Assembly (NCBI GenBank): GCA_009782405.1
Contig: WRJC01000013.1
Span: 15,282 to 79,281 of the forward strand
Source of the DNA: Oscillospiraceae bacterium
Lineage (GTDB): Bacteria > Bacillota_A > Clostridia > Oscillospirales > WRJC01
DNA length: 64,000 nt
Direction of reading: 5' to 3'
Both the position numbers and the translations under genes were made by a program. Positions within the stretch are counted from its first letter, which is position 1; the number at the start of each line of letters is the position of its first letter. Below are positions 35,422-43,749 of this stretch, one piece after another. The notes below the pieces were generated by a model. The model searched no databases, was not told the DNA's origin, and saw only the letters and a program-made list of their open reading frames with translations.

Positions 35422-37404
35422 CTAATAATCAATCATTATGATCGCATGTATGTCCAAGCGCCCTATTTCGACAGTCAGTTTGCCGGATGCCGGGTCGTAT
35501 TTGTAGTCCAAAATTTTGCCCTCCGGCTGCAGAGTGACGGATTTGGGCTCTTTTTTTATTCTTGCCGTCACCCGCATATCGCAAAGCGGGGTTATCTCAT
35601 CGTATGCCCGAAGCCTGTTCTCGGCGTAGATGCCGCTTGTGTTGGTCAAGTTTATCAAAAGGCTGCCGTCTTTTTCGCTTGGAACTATATCGACGAATTT
35701 TTGCCCTTCGTATCCGACGAGTTTTTCCGGGCCCAATTCGTCTATGAATCCGGCCACCATGTTCCTGATATAAAAATCCGGAGCTTGTGAATACAGCTCG
35801 AATATGTTGTAGTAAATTGCGACGATGTTTCCCTTGCCGTATTTTGTCTGCGTGGCAATCGGGATTACTGAAGCGTTTAATTCCGTGCTTTCGCCGATTC
35901 CGTAAGCGCCGCTGCTGCATTTTCTCAAGATTTTGGTGGTTTCGGATTCTGAAACCGTCGCTTCGGCCAGATTTGCCTTTTGGCAGATATATCGCATATT
36001 GTCGTAAATATTCATTGTCTGATCTTTGCGCCCGTCGATTTTTACCCCGTCCAAAACCTGTTCGAACAGTTTGCAGCATTCGTAGCCCGAAATTATTATG
36101 TTGCCGCCGCTATCGACGAATTTGAGCAGCTTATCTTTTATTTCCCCGCTCATATATTTTATCTCGGGCAGTATCATCGTAGTTTTGCCTTCCAGGAATT
36201 CGGGGGTCAGCATATGGTCCATCACGATGCCGCACGGATTTGCCGAATCCAAAACAAGCTTGACTGCGCCTTTTGTCTCCTCGTTGCCGCCCGCGAAAAA
36301 CAGGCTGTCGGACTTGTTTGCCATATCATAGTAAGAGTACAGGATGCCGATGTCGGATAACGGCTTGCTGCCTTTCAAAAATGGCTCCCTTTCGCGGACG
36401 AATTTGGAAACTTCCGCAAGTTCGCGGATTTCCCACAGCCGGACTGAGCCGTCGCGGTTTTGGGTGTTGTACATTTGGAACCCCCCTCCGAGCGGCAATA
36501 CGCCCGCCGCTTCGCGGCAAAGGGATACTGCGCTTTTTACGGCTCGGCCCCCGCCGGAAAAATCGTGGAAAAATCCCCACGCCATCAAATCCCAAGGCTT
36601 GCCTTGCCCGCATAAGGCGCGCCCCTCGAACCTCGCGCCGTTGTAGCTGTCAATCGGTGTGAAATCGCCGGACAGATAATCGACATCCGCGCAAACAGGG
36701 GCGGGGATATGCGAGCTGAACGCCCAATTCGACGCGATCTCGAAGTTATTTGCCCTGTTGTGGACTTCGTCGACGTAGTGGGCCAGATATTCAAAAAACC
36801 GCTTTCTGCAAAAATCCAAAAATCCCCTGTATTCTTTTGAGCGGCGGTCATATTTGCCCTCGCCGTCTTTGACAAGTTTCAAACCGGATTCTTTTTCGAA
36901 TGCGGCGAGCCTTTCCTCATCGAAGTCGGGCACGGTTGCCCAGCATTCGCCGTCGATCCAAGCCGCATCGACTCCGTAACCATTTGCAAGCTCGCAAAGC
37001 TGCGGTATGAGCAGCCCGTCGGCATAGCCTTTGAAAGTGGAGGCCATGTTTTTGTTTTGCGAGCCGTCTTCGTTTGTCGCCGCCCATTCGGGATGGGCTT
37101 CCATGGCTTTCGTGTCCCAAACCCCCGAATAGTGCATGGCAAGCGGAATGCCGTACTGTTTTGTGGTTTTCCGCCATATTTCAAGCTGGTCTTTGACAAA
37201 TCCCGGCGCGGGGTTCCCGACTTTTGTCGGATAGCTCGAATAGCCCGCATGCCCCTTGCAGTCGCACTGGATAAAATCCGGGCGCATAATCTCGATTATT
37301 TCGCGCACCATTTCTTCCGTGACGGTTTTTCCCACTTGGGTGCAGTCCGCCCCTGCGTGAAAGTCAAAATGCAATCCGAAATATCCCTCTGAACGTTTTT
37401 TCAT
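35422..37404 (-). CDS. GH29-like (alpha-L-fucosidase-type) glycoside hydrolase with amidotransferase-like domain
   Basis: A 660-residue protein without signal peptide, so cytoplasmic. The N-terminal barrel has GYFGLHFDFHAG, DFIQCDCKGHAGYSSY, LAMHYSGVWD (88-97) and DAAWIDGECW (146-155), where the WxDG strand matches the position of the nucleophile Asp in GH29. Residues of about 355-580 resemble the beta-galactosidase trimerisation (amidotransferase-like) fold: DIGILYSYYDM, TTMILPEIKYMS, and FVDSGGNIIISGY. The C-terminus is a beta domain. Whether it is a fucosidase is inference; the fold call is firmer. It lies between the Gfo/Idh and isomerase genes, 19 and 28 bases apart. Confidence 0.72.
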   Translation of the reverse strand: MKKRSEGYFGLHFDFHAGADCTQVGKTVTEEMVREIIEIMRPDFIQCDCKGHAGYSSYPTKVGNPAPGFVKDQLEIWRKTTKQYGIPLAMHYSGVWDTKAMEAHPEWAATNEDGSQNKNMASTFKGYADGLLIPQLCELANGYGVDAAWIDGECWATVPDFDEERLAAFEKESGLKLVKDGEGKYDRRSKEYRGFLDFCRKRFFEYLAHYVDEVHNRANNFEIASNWAFSSHIPAPVCADVDYLSGDFTPIDSYNGARFEGRALCGQGKPWDLMAWGFFHDFSGGGRAVKSAVSLCREAAGVLPLGGGFQMYNTQNRDGSVRLWEIRELAEVSKFVREREPFLKGSKPLSDIGILYSYYDMANKSDSLFFAGGNEETKGAVKLVLDSANPCGIVMDHMLTPEFLEGKTTMILPEIKYMSGEIKDKLLKFVDSGGNIIISGYECCKLFEQVLDGVKIDGRKDQTMNIYDNMRYICQKANLAEATVSESETTKILRKCSSGAYGIGESTELNASVIPIATQTKYGKGNIVAIYYNIFELYSQAPDFYIRNMVAGFIDELGPEKLVGYEGQKFVDIVPSEKDGSLLINLTNTSGIYAENRLRAYDEITPLCDMRVTARIKKEPKSVTLQPEGKILDYKYDPASGKLTVEIGRLDIHAIIMIDY

Positions 37405-37422
37405 AATACAATTTCCCCTTTT

Positions 37423-38496
37423 TTATTGTTTTTTCATACACTGTTCTATCGTGGGCTTTTCTTCCAAGATTTCCGCGATTGTCACGGGACGGCCGAGTGT
37501 GCCGGATTTTATCGCCGCCATCGAAGTGGCGAGGCTGAGTATGCCCTCGTCAAAGGATGACTGCACTTTTCCCCTGCCTTCGATTTCGGAGATGAGATGG
37601 TCGTAGACCGCGAGTTCGGCATTTGCCAGATCCTGTTCGTCGGAGGGTTCTGCTGATACTGTGATCGTTTGCGTTCCCGACTGCACCGTCACTTCGCCTC
37701 CCGCTTTGACAACGTAACCCGCCGACCCGGACGCTCCCGACAAAAATTCGCCGCCCGTTCCGGGAGGCAGCCCCCAATTCATCGTGATTTCGCCCATGTC
37801 CCCCGACTCGTATTCTATCGCCATCACGCACGAATCCGGGGCTTTGAATTCTATGGATTTCAATTCTTCGCGTCCGGCCGCATTTATGTACCATTTGGCG
37901 CTCGCCGTTTTTGGGTCGGATTTGTAAAACCAGCGCATCAAGTCGAACAAATGGCAAGCCATGTCCACCATAGGCCCGCCGTTGCCGTGCCTTGCGTCGT
38001 GCATCGCGATTTTCGGGCGTATTTCCCTTAAATCCGTGTAGGTTATTATCATGTTTTTGCCGAGGGCCTTTTTATCTATCATATGTTTTGTAGCCCTGTA
38101 TTGCCTAATGTTTCTGTACTGAAGCCCGATGGCCAAGGATTTGCCGGTTTTTTCTTTTTTTTCTTTGAGCGCGAAGCATTTTTTCAAGTCCAAGTCGAAC
38201 GGCTTTTCAGTCAGCACATGGCAGCCGTTGTCCATCGCATAGCTCGCCATGTCGCAGTGAAAATACGCCGGGACTGCGATTAGCGCTATGTCCGGTTTCG
38301 TGGAGCGTATCGCCTCTTTCCAGTCTGCGTGCTTTGAGACAAACCCATATGTTTCAAAAGCCTTTTCAAGCCTGTCGGGGAGCAAATCGCAGATTCCGAG
38401 AAATTCCACATCGTTTTCGTGGTATTTTTTGAGCATCGACATATAGCAGCTGCCCCTGTCGCCCGCCCCGATGACCGTTATTTTGTATTTTTTCAT
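37423..38496 (-). CDS. Gfo/Idh/MocA family oxidoreductase
   Basis: 357 residues: NAD-binding ITVIGAGDRGS (6-16), the family EKP motif (TEKPFDLDL, 96-104), and GGPMVDMACHLFDLMRW (173-189), which carries the Asp and His expected in the catalytic site. Members oxidise or reduce sugars and inositols with NAD(P). The ATG at 38496 gives the canonical Rossmann start; the frame extends upstream but without a matching ribosome site, and the AAAGGA here is 15 bases off. There is a gap of 85 bases to the upstream glycyl radical enzyme, the largest inside the run. Confidence 0.9.
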   Translation of the reverse strand: MKKYKITVIGAGDRGSCYMSMLKKYHENDVEFLGICDLLPDRLEKAFETYGFVSKHADWKEAIRSTKPDIALIAVPAYFHCDMASYAMDNGCHVLTEKPFDLDLKKCFALKEKKEKTGKSLAIGLQYRNIRQYRATKHMIDKKALGKNMIITYTDLREIRPKIAMHDARHGNGGPMVDMACHLFDLMRWFYKSDPKTASAKWYINAAGREELKSIEFKAPDSCVMAIEYESGDMGEITMNWGLPPGTGGEFLSGASGSAGYVVKAGGEVTVQSGTQTITVSAEPSDEQDLANAELAVYDHLISEIEGRGKVQSSFDEGILSLATSMAAIKSGTLGRPVTIAEILEEKPTIEQCMKKQ

Positions 38497-38581
38497 AAAT
38501 AACTGTTTCAATCCTTTCACGATATTTTTTTTGTTTATTGTTTTTGCCGGTTTCACCTGCATTTTGCCATTGTGGATCCGA

Positions 38582-40792
38582 TCATATCCCTTCAAACCTC
38601 GCTATGAATTCGTCTTGCATTTCCCTTGACAGCGTGACAAAGCGCGCGGATACGCCCCAAAGCCGCACGGTGAGATCCCTGTATTTTTCCGGTTCGCTTC
38701 GGGCATGTTTCAAGTCTTCGAGGCTCGCTATATTCGGCTGGTGCTGCGAGCCTCCCGCGCTGAAATATTCCCTCACCAATCGCTCGAAAACTTTTGCCCC
38801 GCCCGCCGTTTCGAACGACGACGAAAAATATTGCAGCATCAGGCAGTTGTTCCATTGTATGTATTTCGGGTCGATTTTGAGCGCAGAAAGAAAGGCCGCA
38901 GTGGGGCCGTTTTTCATAGTCCCGTTTTCGGGCGTCAGCGTGACGGGAATCGGCGTCCCGGCGAGCCTGCCCTCGGGGGTTGCGGGAGTTGCCGCCCCGG
39001 TGGGGACAGGGTGGGGCTGGTGTATCCCCGACAGGTGCGCCCCGCCCCTCGGGGTTTTGTGCTTTGACATTTCTTCGCAGGCCGCTTCGATGATTTCTTT
39101 CCCGATAAGATCCGCGTAATCGTCGTCATTGCCCCATTTGGGGCTGTTCCAGAGTTTTTGGCGCATCTTTTCGAAACCTTCGAAATTTTTCGAGCAAGCC
39201 TCTTTGACTTCCGCCAATGTGTAAATTTTTTCCTCGAAAACGCATTTTTTGATTGCGGCGAGGGAATTTATCGCGATAACCGGCGCCATTATCATGGCTC
39301 CTTTATGTTCGAGGACGTTTCCCAAACGCGTCAAATCGACGGCGTTTTCGAGGCAGCCGTGAAACAGCGCGGAAGTGAGCGGGAGCGGGCTCATGATCGA
39401 CTGTCCGCAATAATCGCGGGCAATCGCGCCTGATTTTGCACCGCGTACAAATGTTTGTTTTTCGCCGCGGTTGAAATCCAGCACGGCGCTCTCCCAATTG
39501 TTGTAATTTTCGATCGCCGCTGAAACAGCGGCTATTATGCGTTTTTTGTAGCCGCCGAAAAATTTTTCGTACGAAATCCCATCTTCGCAAAAATTCAAAT
39601 GTTGCAGAAGTTCCCAAGTGAGCGAAACCATGCATGAGGAATAATAGTCGCCCCTGCCGGCCACGGTGACGTCCTGGCACAAGTCAAAAGAGTAGTCGCG
39701 GGCATCTTCCGGGGCGACCCCGGCTGCAATCATCGAATTCACGAACACATCGTCGTTGTAGTAAGCTATATAGTTTAAGCCCTGCACCGAAAGTTCGCAG
39801 GCGCGGCCAAGAAGCAGGGGCGGCGAATTTTTATGTATGCGGATCGATATTTCGGGTTCGGGGAGCCGAATTTCAGCGGCGGCGTCCAATATCATGAAAG
39901 TCAGCCTGTTTGCGGCGTCGCCGCCTTCCCGTTTCTGCCCGCCGATGGTTATGTTGTGCTGGCCGCCGTATCTGTCCATGCCCCCGCCGTACATATCCGC
40001 CATGTCGTACATCTTGACCAGCAGGCATGCGGTGAGTTCCCGCGCCTCGGCTTCCGGGCACGTTTCGAGATAGGGGTAAAGAAACTGGTCGATCCTGCCG
40101 TAATTCATGAAAATGTAGTTTTCGGCAAGCAGCCCGAGATGGGCGAACCAGAACAGCTGTACTGCCTCCCGGTAATTTTTCGGCGGATCCCATGCGATGG
40201 AACCACACGTCGAAGCTATTTCCCCGAGTTCGCCTATTCTTGCGCCGGACGCGGAGCTTGCGAGTTTTTTTGCATGATCCGCATAATTGGAGATAAACGC
40301 AGAAAAGGCTCTGTATGCGATTATCACAGAGTTCAAAAAATCGATTTTGTCCGGTTGCCCGCTTGAAATATCTCCGGCTTTTGCGAACTCGGCCAATTTG
40401 GCTTCGGCCCGGGCGATGACGCCCCCCACTCCGATTTCGAGAATTATTCCGTAATCTGCGGCGTAATGCCCTTTTGAAATTTTGCCGCCGTCGAAACCGA
40501 AAAATTCTATGTCCGACCGATTTATGTAATCCGGCATAGCGCAAAACCCCATGTTTGATTGGTCGCGGCTGTTTTCTCCAAATGAGCCGTAAATGGTCCT
40601 CGAACCCACCACGAGTTCATTGTCGCCTATGTACGGCGGCATATTTTCGAGGAGCAGCGCCAAAGCGCAGGCCTTTCGTTCCGGCAAGCTCAGTTCCATT
40701 TCTTTCGTGTTCCAATTCGGATCCATTTCGATGCGCGCGCATTTGTGCGAGGCCGAAAGCGCCGCTTCCCTGAGTTTTTGTATGCGAGTCAA
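38582..40792 (-). CDS. Glycyl radical enzyme of the pyruvate formate-lyase superfamily, unassigned type
   Basis: 736 residues with the PFL-like barrel. The catalytic Cys is Cys372 in DLCQDVTVAGRGD, the glycyl loop is VRLWGVSARF with Gly713, and the conserved GGSQHQPNIAS (680-690) precedes it. In dehydratase-type members the Cys is followed by Val-Glu; here it is Gln-Asp, and the glycyl loop is RLWGVS instead of the common RVxGY form, so it fits none of the well-known groups by eye. Such enzymes need a radical SAM activase, and none is in the window. It would work only without oxygen, likely on a deoxy-sugar or polyol product of the block. Confidence 0.85.
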   Translation of the reverse strand: MTRIQKLREAALSASHKCARIEMDPNWNTKEMELSLPERKACALALLLENMPPYIGDNELVVGSRTIYGSFGENSRDQSNMGFCAMPDYINRSDIEFFGFDGGKISKGHYAADYGIILEIGVGGVIARAEAKLAEFAKAGDISSGQPDKIDFLNSVIIAYRAFSAFISNYADHAKKLASSASGARIGELGEIASTCGSIAWDPPKNYREAVQLFWFAHLGLLAENYIFMNYGRIDQFLYPYLETCPEAEARELTACLLVKMYDMADMYGGGMDRYGGQHNITIGGQKREGGDAANRLTFMILDAAAEIRLPEPEISIRIHKNSPPLLLGRACELSVQGLNYIAYYNDDVFVNSMIAAGVAPEDARDYSFDLCQDVTVAGRGDYYSSCMVSLTWELLQHLNFCEDGISYEKFFGGYKKRIIAAVSAAIENYNNWESAVLDFNRGEKQTFVRGAKSGAIARDYCGQSIMSPLPLTSALFHGCLENAVDLTRLGNVLEHKGAMIMAPVIAINSLAAIKKCVFEEKIYTLAEVKEACSKNFEGFEKMRQKLWNSPKWGNDDDYADLIGKEIIEAACEEMSKHKTPRGGAHLSGIHQPHPVPTGAATPATPEGRLAGTPIPVTLTPENGTMKNGPTAAFLSALKIDPKYIQWNNCLMLQYFSSSFETAGGAKVFERLVREYFSAGGSQHQPNIASLEDLKHARSEPEKYRDLTVRLWGVSARFVTLSREMQDEFIARFEGI

Positions 40793-40823
40793 TTAAAACA
40801 GCTCCTTTAACGCCAATTTCACT

Positions 40824-42176
40824 TCAATAACGCGCGGGTTTGAGCGTCCAGGTCTGGAGTTTCGCCATTTTGACGGTATTGGGCGCTTTGAAGCCCTTCG
40901 CGAAAAGCCAATTCCATTCGATTCTGTCGTTTACATATTTTTCCGATGCCAATTCGCCGTTTGCCAAATTGATGAATTCGCACTCGCCGAGCCCTTTTGA
41001 TATGGCCGCCGCAAGCGTGCAGAACATATCCATCGGATTTACCGCGCCGCAATCCAGCTTATATAAATCCGGAAGCTGCCTGTATCCGAATACCTTTTCA
41101 TACTGCGTTTCGAATGCCTGTGCCATTTCGCATATTTTTACGGGCCCGCTTGCGCTCGATTTTCGGTTTTTTTCGGGGGCATATGAAAAAATCGGGGTCA
41201 AATGTTTTTTTGCGATATATTTTGCCATCAGGGACAGCAATTCGCAAGGGGCATGCCAGTTCCCGCCGATTTTTGCGAAATTTATTTGGCTGCCGATTCC
41301 GGAGGCGAAATTTTTCACTTGCTCCCGGCTTATATTTGCATTGTCCCTTATTTCATAATCCAAGGCCTGCGATGCGGATATGTATTCCACGTTGTCTTTT
41401 GTCAGCGTGTAATCGATGAAACTGCCCAGCATATCGACGCGCCGCTGCATTTCGCCGGGTTTTCTTTTCGGGGCGGGTTCCCATTCGGATTTCGGCCTGT
41501 TTTTGCCCTCTGCGAAATTTATGCCGTCCCAAAATTTTGTGCCGGAAAATTCGCACGGGTGGTAAAAAATGCTCACAAGCAAAGTCCGTTCGGGGTTTGC
41601 CTCAAAGCAAAGCCTGTCAAAATGCGCCGCCGCTTCCTCCACGCCCTCGGCTTCGTCCAAATCCACGCGCATCGTCTCTTTCAAGCGGGTGAGGTTCAGT
41701 ATGCCGCCGTACCAGAACGGCTTTCCGTCCACGTCGATTATATCGTGCGAATCGAGATAGGTGGATATGCCCCATTTTTTGAGCGCGGGAAATGTCTGCG
41801 GGGCCCAGGAAGCTCCCGGCTGCCCGTAGCTTGTGGCGGACTGCCCGGTTATGTCTTTCAAGTCAAGCAGCCCTTTTTCCTCCTGCCGCTCAAATTCCTT
41901 CGCCCCGTCGGCAAATCCGTAATGCTCCAGATATTCGGTCATTGTGGGGTGGCGGCTGTGATTGTCCGAATGATAGCAGATTTCATGCCCCGCCAATTTG
42001 TCTATTATGTCGAAGCGCCCCCGACTTCTCAGTACCCTCGCCTTGTCCGCGACGATCTTAAGGGAGGATACGACGCCCCTTTTGTCCATCATGTCTATCA
42101 GCTTGTCGAGCGCGTCGTCCGCTTCCGGGGTGATGTAGTCCTCCACATCGAACCACAGCATGATTTTTATTTCCAT
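40824..42176 (-). CDS. NodB-like polysaccharide deacetylase-family protein
   Basis: 450 residues. The NodB-homology markers are IMLWFDVEDYITPE (5-18, with the DxE/D catalytic and metal Asp), HEICYHSDNHSRHP (motif 2, H-S-x2-H), GQPGASWAPQTFPALKKWG (motif 3) and FYHPCEF near the end of the domain. The rest, about 270-450, is a helical domain of unknown role. No signal peptide, so the protein would act on an imported or cytoplasmic substrate, unlike wall deacetylases. Not all members of this fold are deacetylases; the metal-hydrolase call is firmer than the substrate. It is 31 bases before the glycyl radical enzyme gene. Confidence 0.75.
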   Translation of the reverse strand: MEIKIMLWFDVEDYITPEADDALDKLIDMMDKRGVVSSLKIVADKARVLRSRGRFDIIDKLAGHEICYHSDNHSRHPTMTEYLEHYGFADGAKEFERQEEKGLLDLKDITGQSATSYGQPGASWAPQTFPALKKWGISTYLDSHDIIDVDGKPFWYGGILNLTRLKETMRVDLDEAEGVEEAAAHFDRLCFEANPERTLLVSIFYHPCEFSGTKFWDGINFAEGKNRPKSEWEPAPKRKPGEMQRRVDMLGSFIDYTLTKDNVEYISASQALDYEIRDNANISREQVKNFASGIGSQINFAKIGGNWHAPCELLSLMAKYIAKKHLTPIFSYAPEKNRKSSASGPVKICEMAQAFETQYEKVFGYRQLPDLYKLDCGAVNPMDMFCTLAAAISKGLGECEFINLANGELASEKYVNDRIEWNWLFAKGFKAPNTVKMAKLQTWTLKPARY

Positions 42177-42196
42177 ATTTCCGTTTTTCCTCCGTA

Positions 42197-43684
42197 TTAT
42201 TCAAAATTGGAGCAGTATTCGACCAGCCTGTCTATGGCTTTTTGAATCGCGCCCTCGTTTTTTTCGCAGAATGACGTCAAATTTATCGATTTTTGGTCAA
42301 GCAGCGTTTTTGAAATGAATCCCGAACCCGAAAAATTGTATATATATCCCATGTCAAAATACGCAGTTTCCTTTATGATTTGGAGCATTTCCGTCGTGGC
42401 CTCGTCGCGGGCGAATTTCAGCTGGAGCGTCGAATCATAATATGCCGGAATTACCGCAAGCGAAGATTCCCTCGCCATCGCTTCCGCGACCGTGCCTGAA
42501 ACGTCGCCGTCGGCTCCTTTGGGAAGCACGAGCATCGTCGCCGCCCCGTCGACAGTCGATATATAGTTTTCCTGCGCATCGTCGAGCCTTGGAAACGGTA
42601 TTATCCCGTATTCGCTTTCCATATCCCTGAAAACGCGCAGATTTTTCAAGTTCGTCCCCAAAAAATACGCCCTGTCCCTATGGAACGCTATATGAGCCAG
42701 TTCCTCGGAATAATCGTCGTCTCCGGTATATGGCACAACCGGGCAATTGTTTTCTATGAACCATTTGTATCCGGTTTCCACTATGGATGCGTTCTTCTCG
42801 GAATTCAGCACAAGCACGGGATAATCGTTTTCGTCTTTTTCGATCGCCTTCCCGCCGAAACTGTAAAAATACATCACATCACCGAAAAGCCCCATGGTGA
42901 CAAAACCGAATTTGTCTTCTTTTATGTCCAATTTCCCGTCCCCGTTGAGGTCTTGGTTGCATTCTTTGATGATGGAGTCGAAAACGTCATATGTCCATTT
43001 TCCCTCTTTGACCGCGTCGTAGGGATATTGAATCCCGGAATCGGCGAATAATTTTTTGTTGAACAGGAACACGTGGGTGTGCGCGGTAAATATATACCCT
43101 ATGTCTCCGGCTATGAAAAAAGATTTGCCGCCTATGGACATATCGTTCTCGACGCTTTTGTTCCACCAGGCATTGCCGAGGTTTTCGTTTATCACAGGCA
43201 CTTTGTGCCAGTCGGAATATATGTTGTCGCCGGTGAGCACCGCCGCCGAAACTGCGTGCAGCGCACCCAAATCGTAAGCGTTGTCTCCGGCGATTACGCT
43301 TTTTTTGATTTCGCTCGGGGCGTCGGCATGCGACGCTATTTTGAATTTCAGGTTTATGTTGTAGTCCTCTTCTATTTTTTTGTTGCGGTTGTACACGGAA
43401 TCGTTGAATACATCGCCGATTTCTTCTTCGGCATAATGTTCTTCCTGCATATAGTCCACAATCACCATGGTAAAATCCCTGCTTCCGAAATCGGTTTTGG
43501 GAAAGCGGGTATAGATGTTTTCGTCGGGTTTCGCGCCGTTTTCGCCCGTTTCCGAATCGGAATCGATTTCATCGCCGCCCCCGTTGCCGTTTCCATGCGT
43601 TGCCGCATTGTCCGCGCAGGAAGCCATCAGGCAAAAAAACACAAAAACCGCCGCCAAAAATATTGCAAACTTGATTTTTTTCAT
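42197..43684 (-). CDS. Extracellular solute-binding lipoprotein (paralogue 3)
   Basis: 495 residues from ATG 43684. GGGAGG lies 12 bases upstream of it and only 3 bases upstream of another in-frame ATG at 43693, so the start is uncertain by three codons. Lipobox MASC (Cys23), then a Gly/Asn/Asp linker. Binding-domain markers are FNDSVYNRNKKIEEDY, EF-hand-like loop at 245-256 (DLNGDGKLDIKE, then KFGFV) and EYGIIPFPRLDDAQENY. Two conserved Trp residues (NAWWNKSVEND) may stack on sugar. It follows the sulfatase by about 65 bases and precedes the deacetylase by 20. Confidence 0.87.
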   Translation of the reverse strand: MKKIKFAIFLAAVFVFFCLMASCADNAATHGNGNGGGDEIDSDSETGENGAKPDENIYTRFPKTDFGSRDFTMVIVDYMQEEHYAEEEIGDVFNDSVYNRNKKIEEDYNINLKFKIASHADAPSEIKKSVIAGDNAYDLGALHAVSAAVLTGDNIYSDWHKVPVINENLGNAWWNKSVENDMSIGGKSFFIAGDIGYIFTAHTHVFLFNKKLFADSGIQYPYDAVKEGKWTYDVFDSIIKECNQDLNGDGKLDIKEDKFGFVTMGLFGDVMYFYSFGGKAIEKDENDYPVLVLNSEKNASIVETGYKWFIENNCPVVPYTGDDDYSEELAHIAFHRDRAYFLGTNLKNLRVFRDMESEYGIIPFPRLDDAQENYISTVDGAATMLVLPKGADGDVSGTVAEAMARESSLAVIPAYYDSTLQLKFARDEATTEMLQIIKETAYFDMGYIYNFSGSGFISKTLLDQKSINLTSFCEKNEGAIQKAIDRLVEYCSNFE

Positions 43685-43749
43685 AAAAAACATGTTCCTC
43701 CCAAACGAAAAAATCACCGCGAATTTTAACTTTTGCTTTGAAACTGCGC

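Noticed and set aside
41202..42245. Open plus-strand frame of 347 codons
   Set aside because: Antisense shadow of the NodB-like gene.
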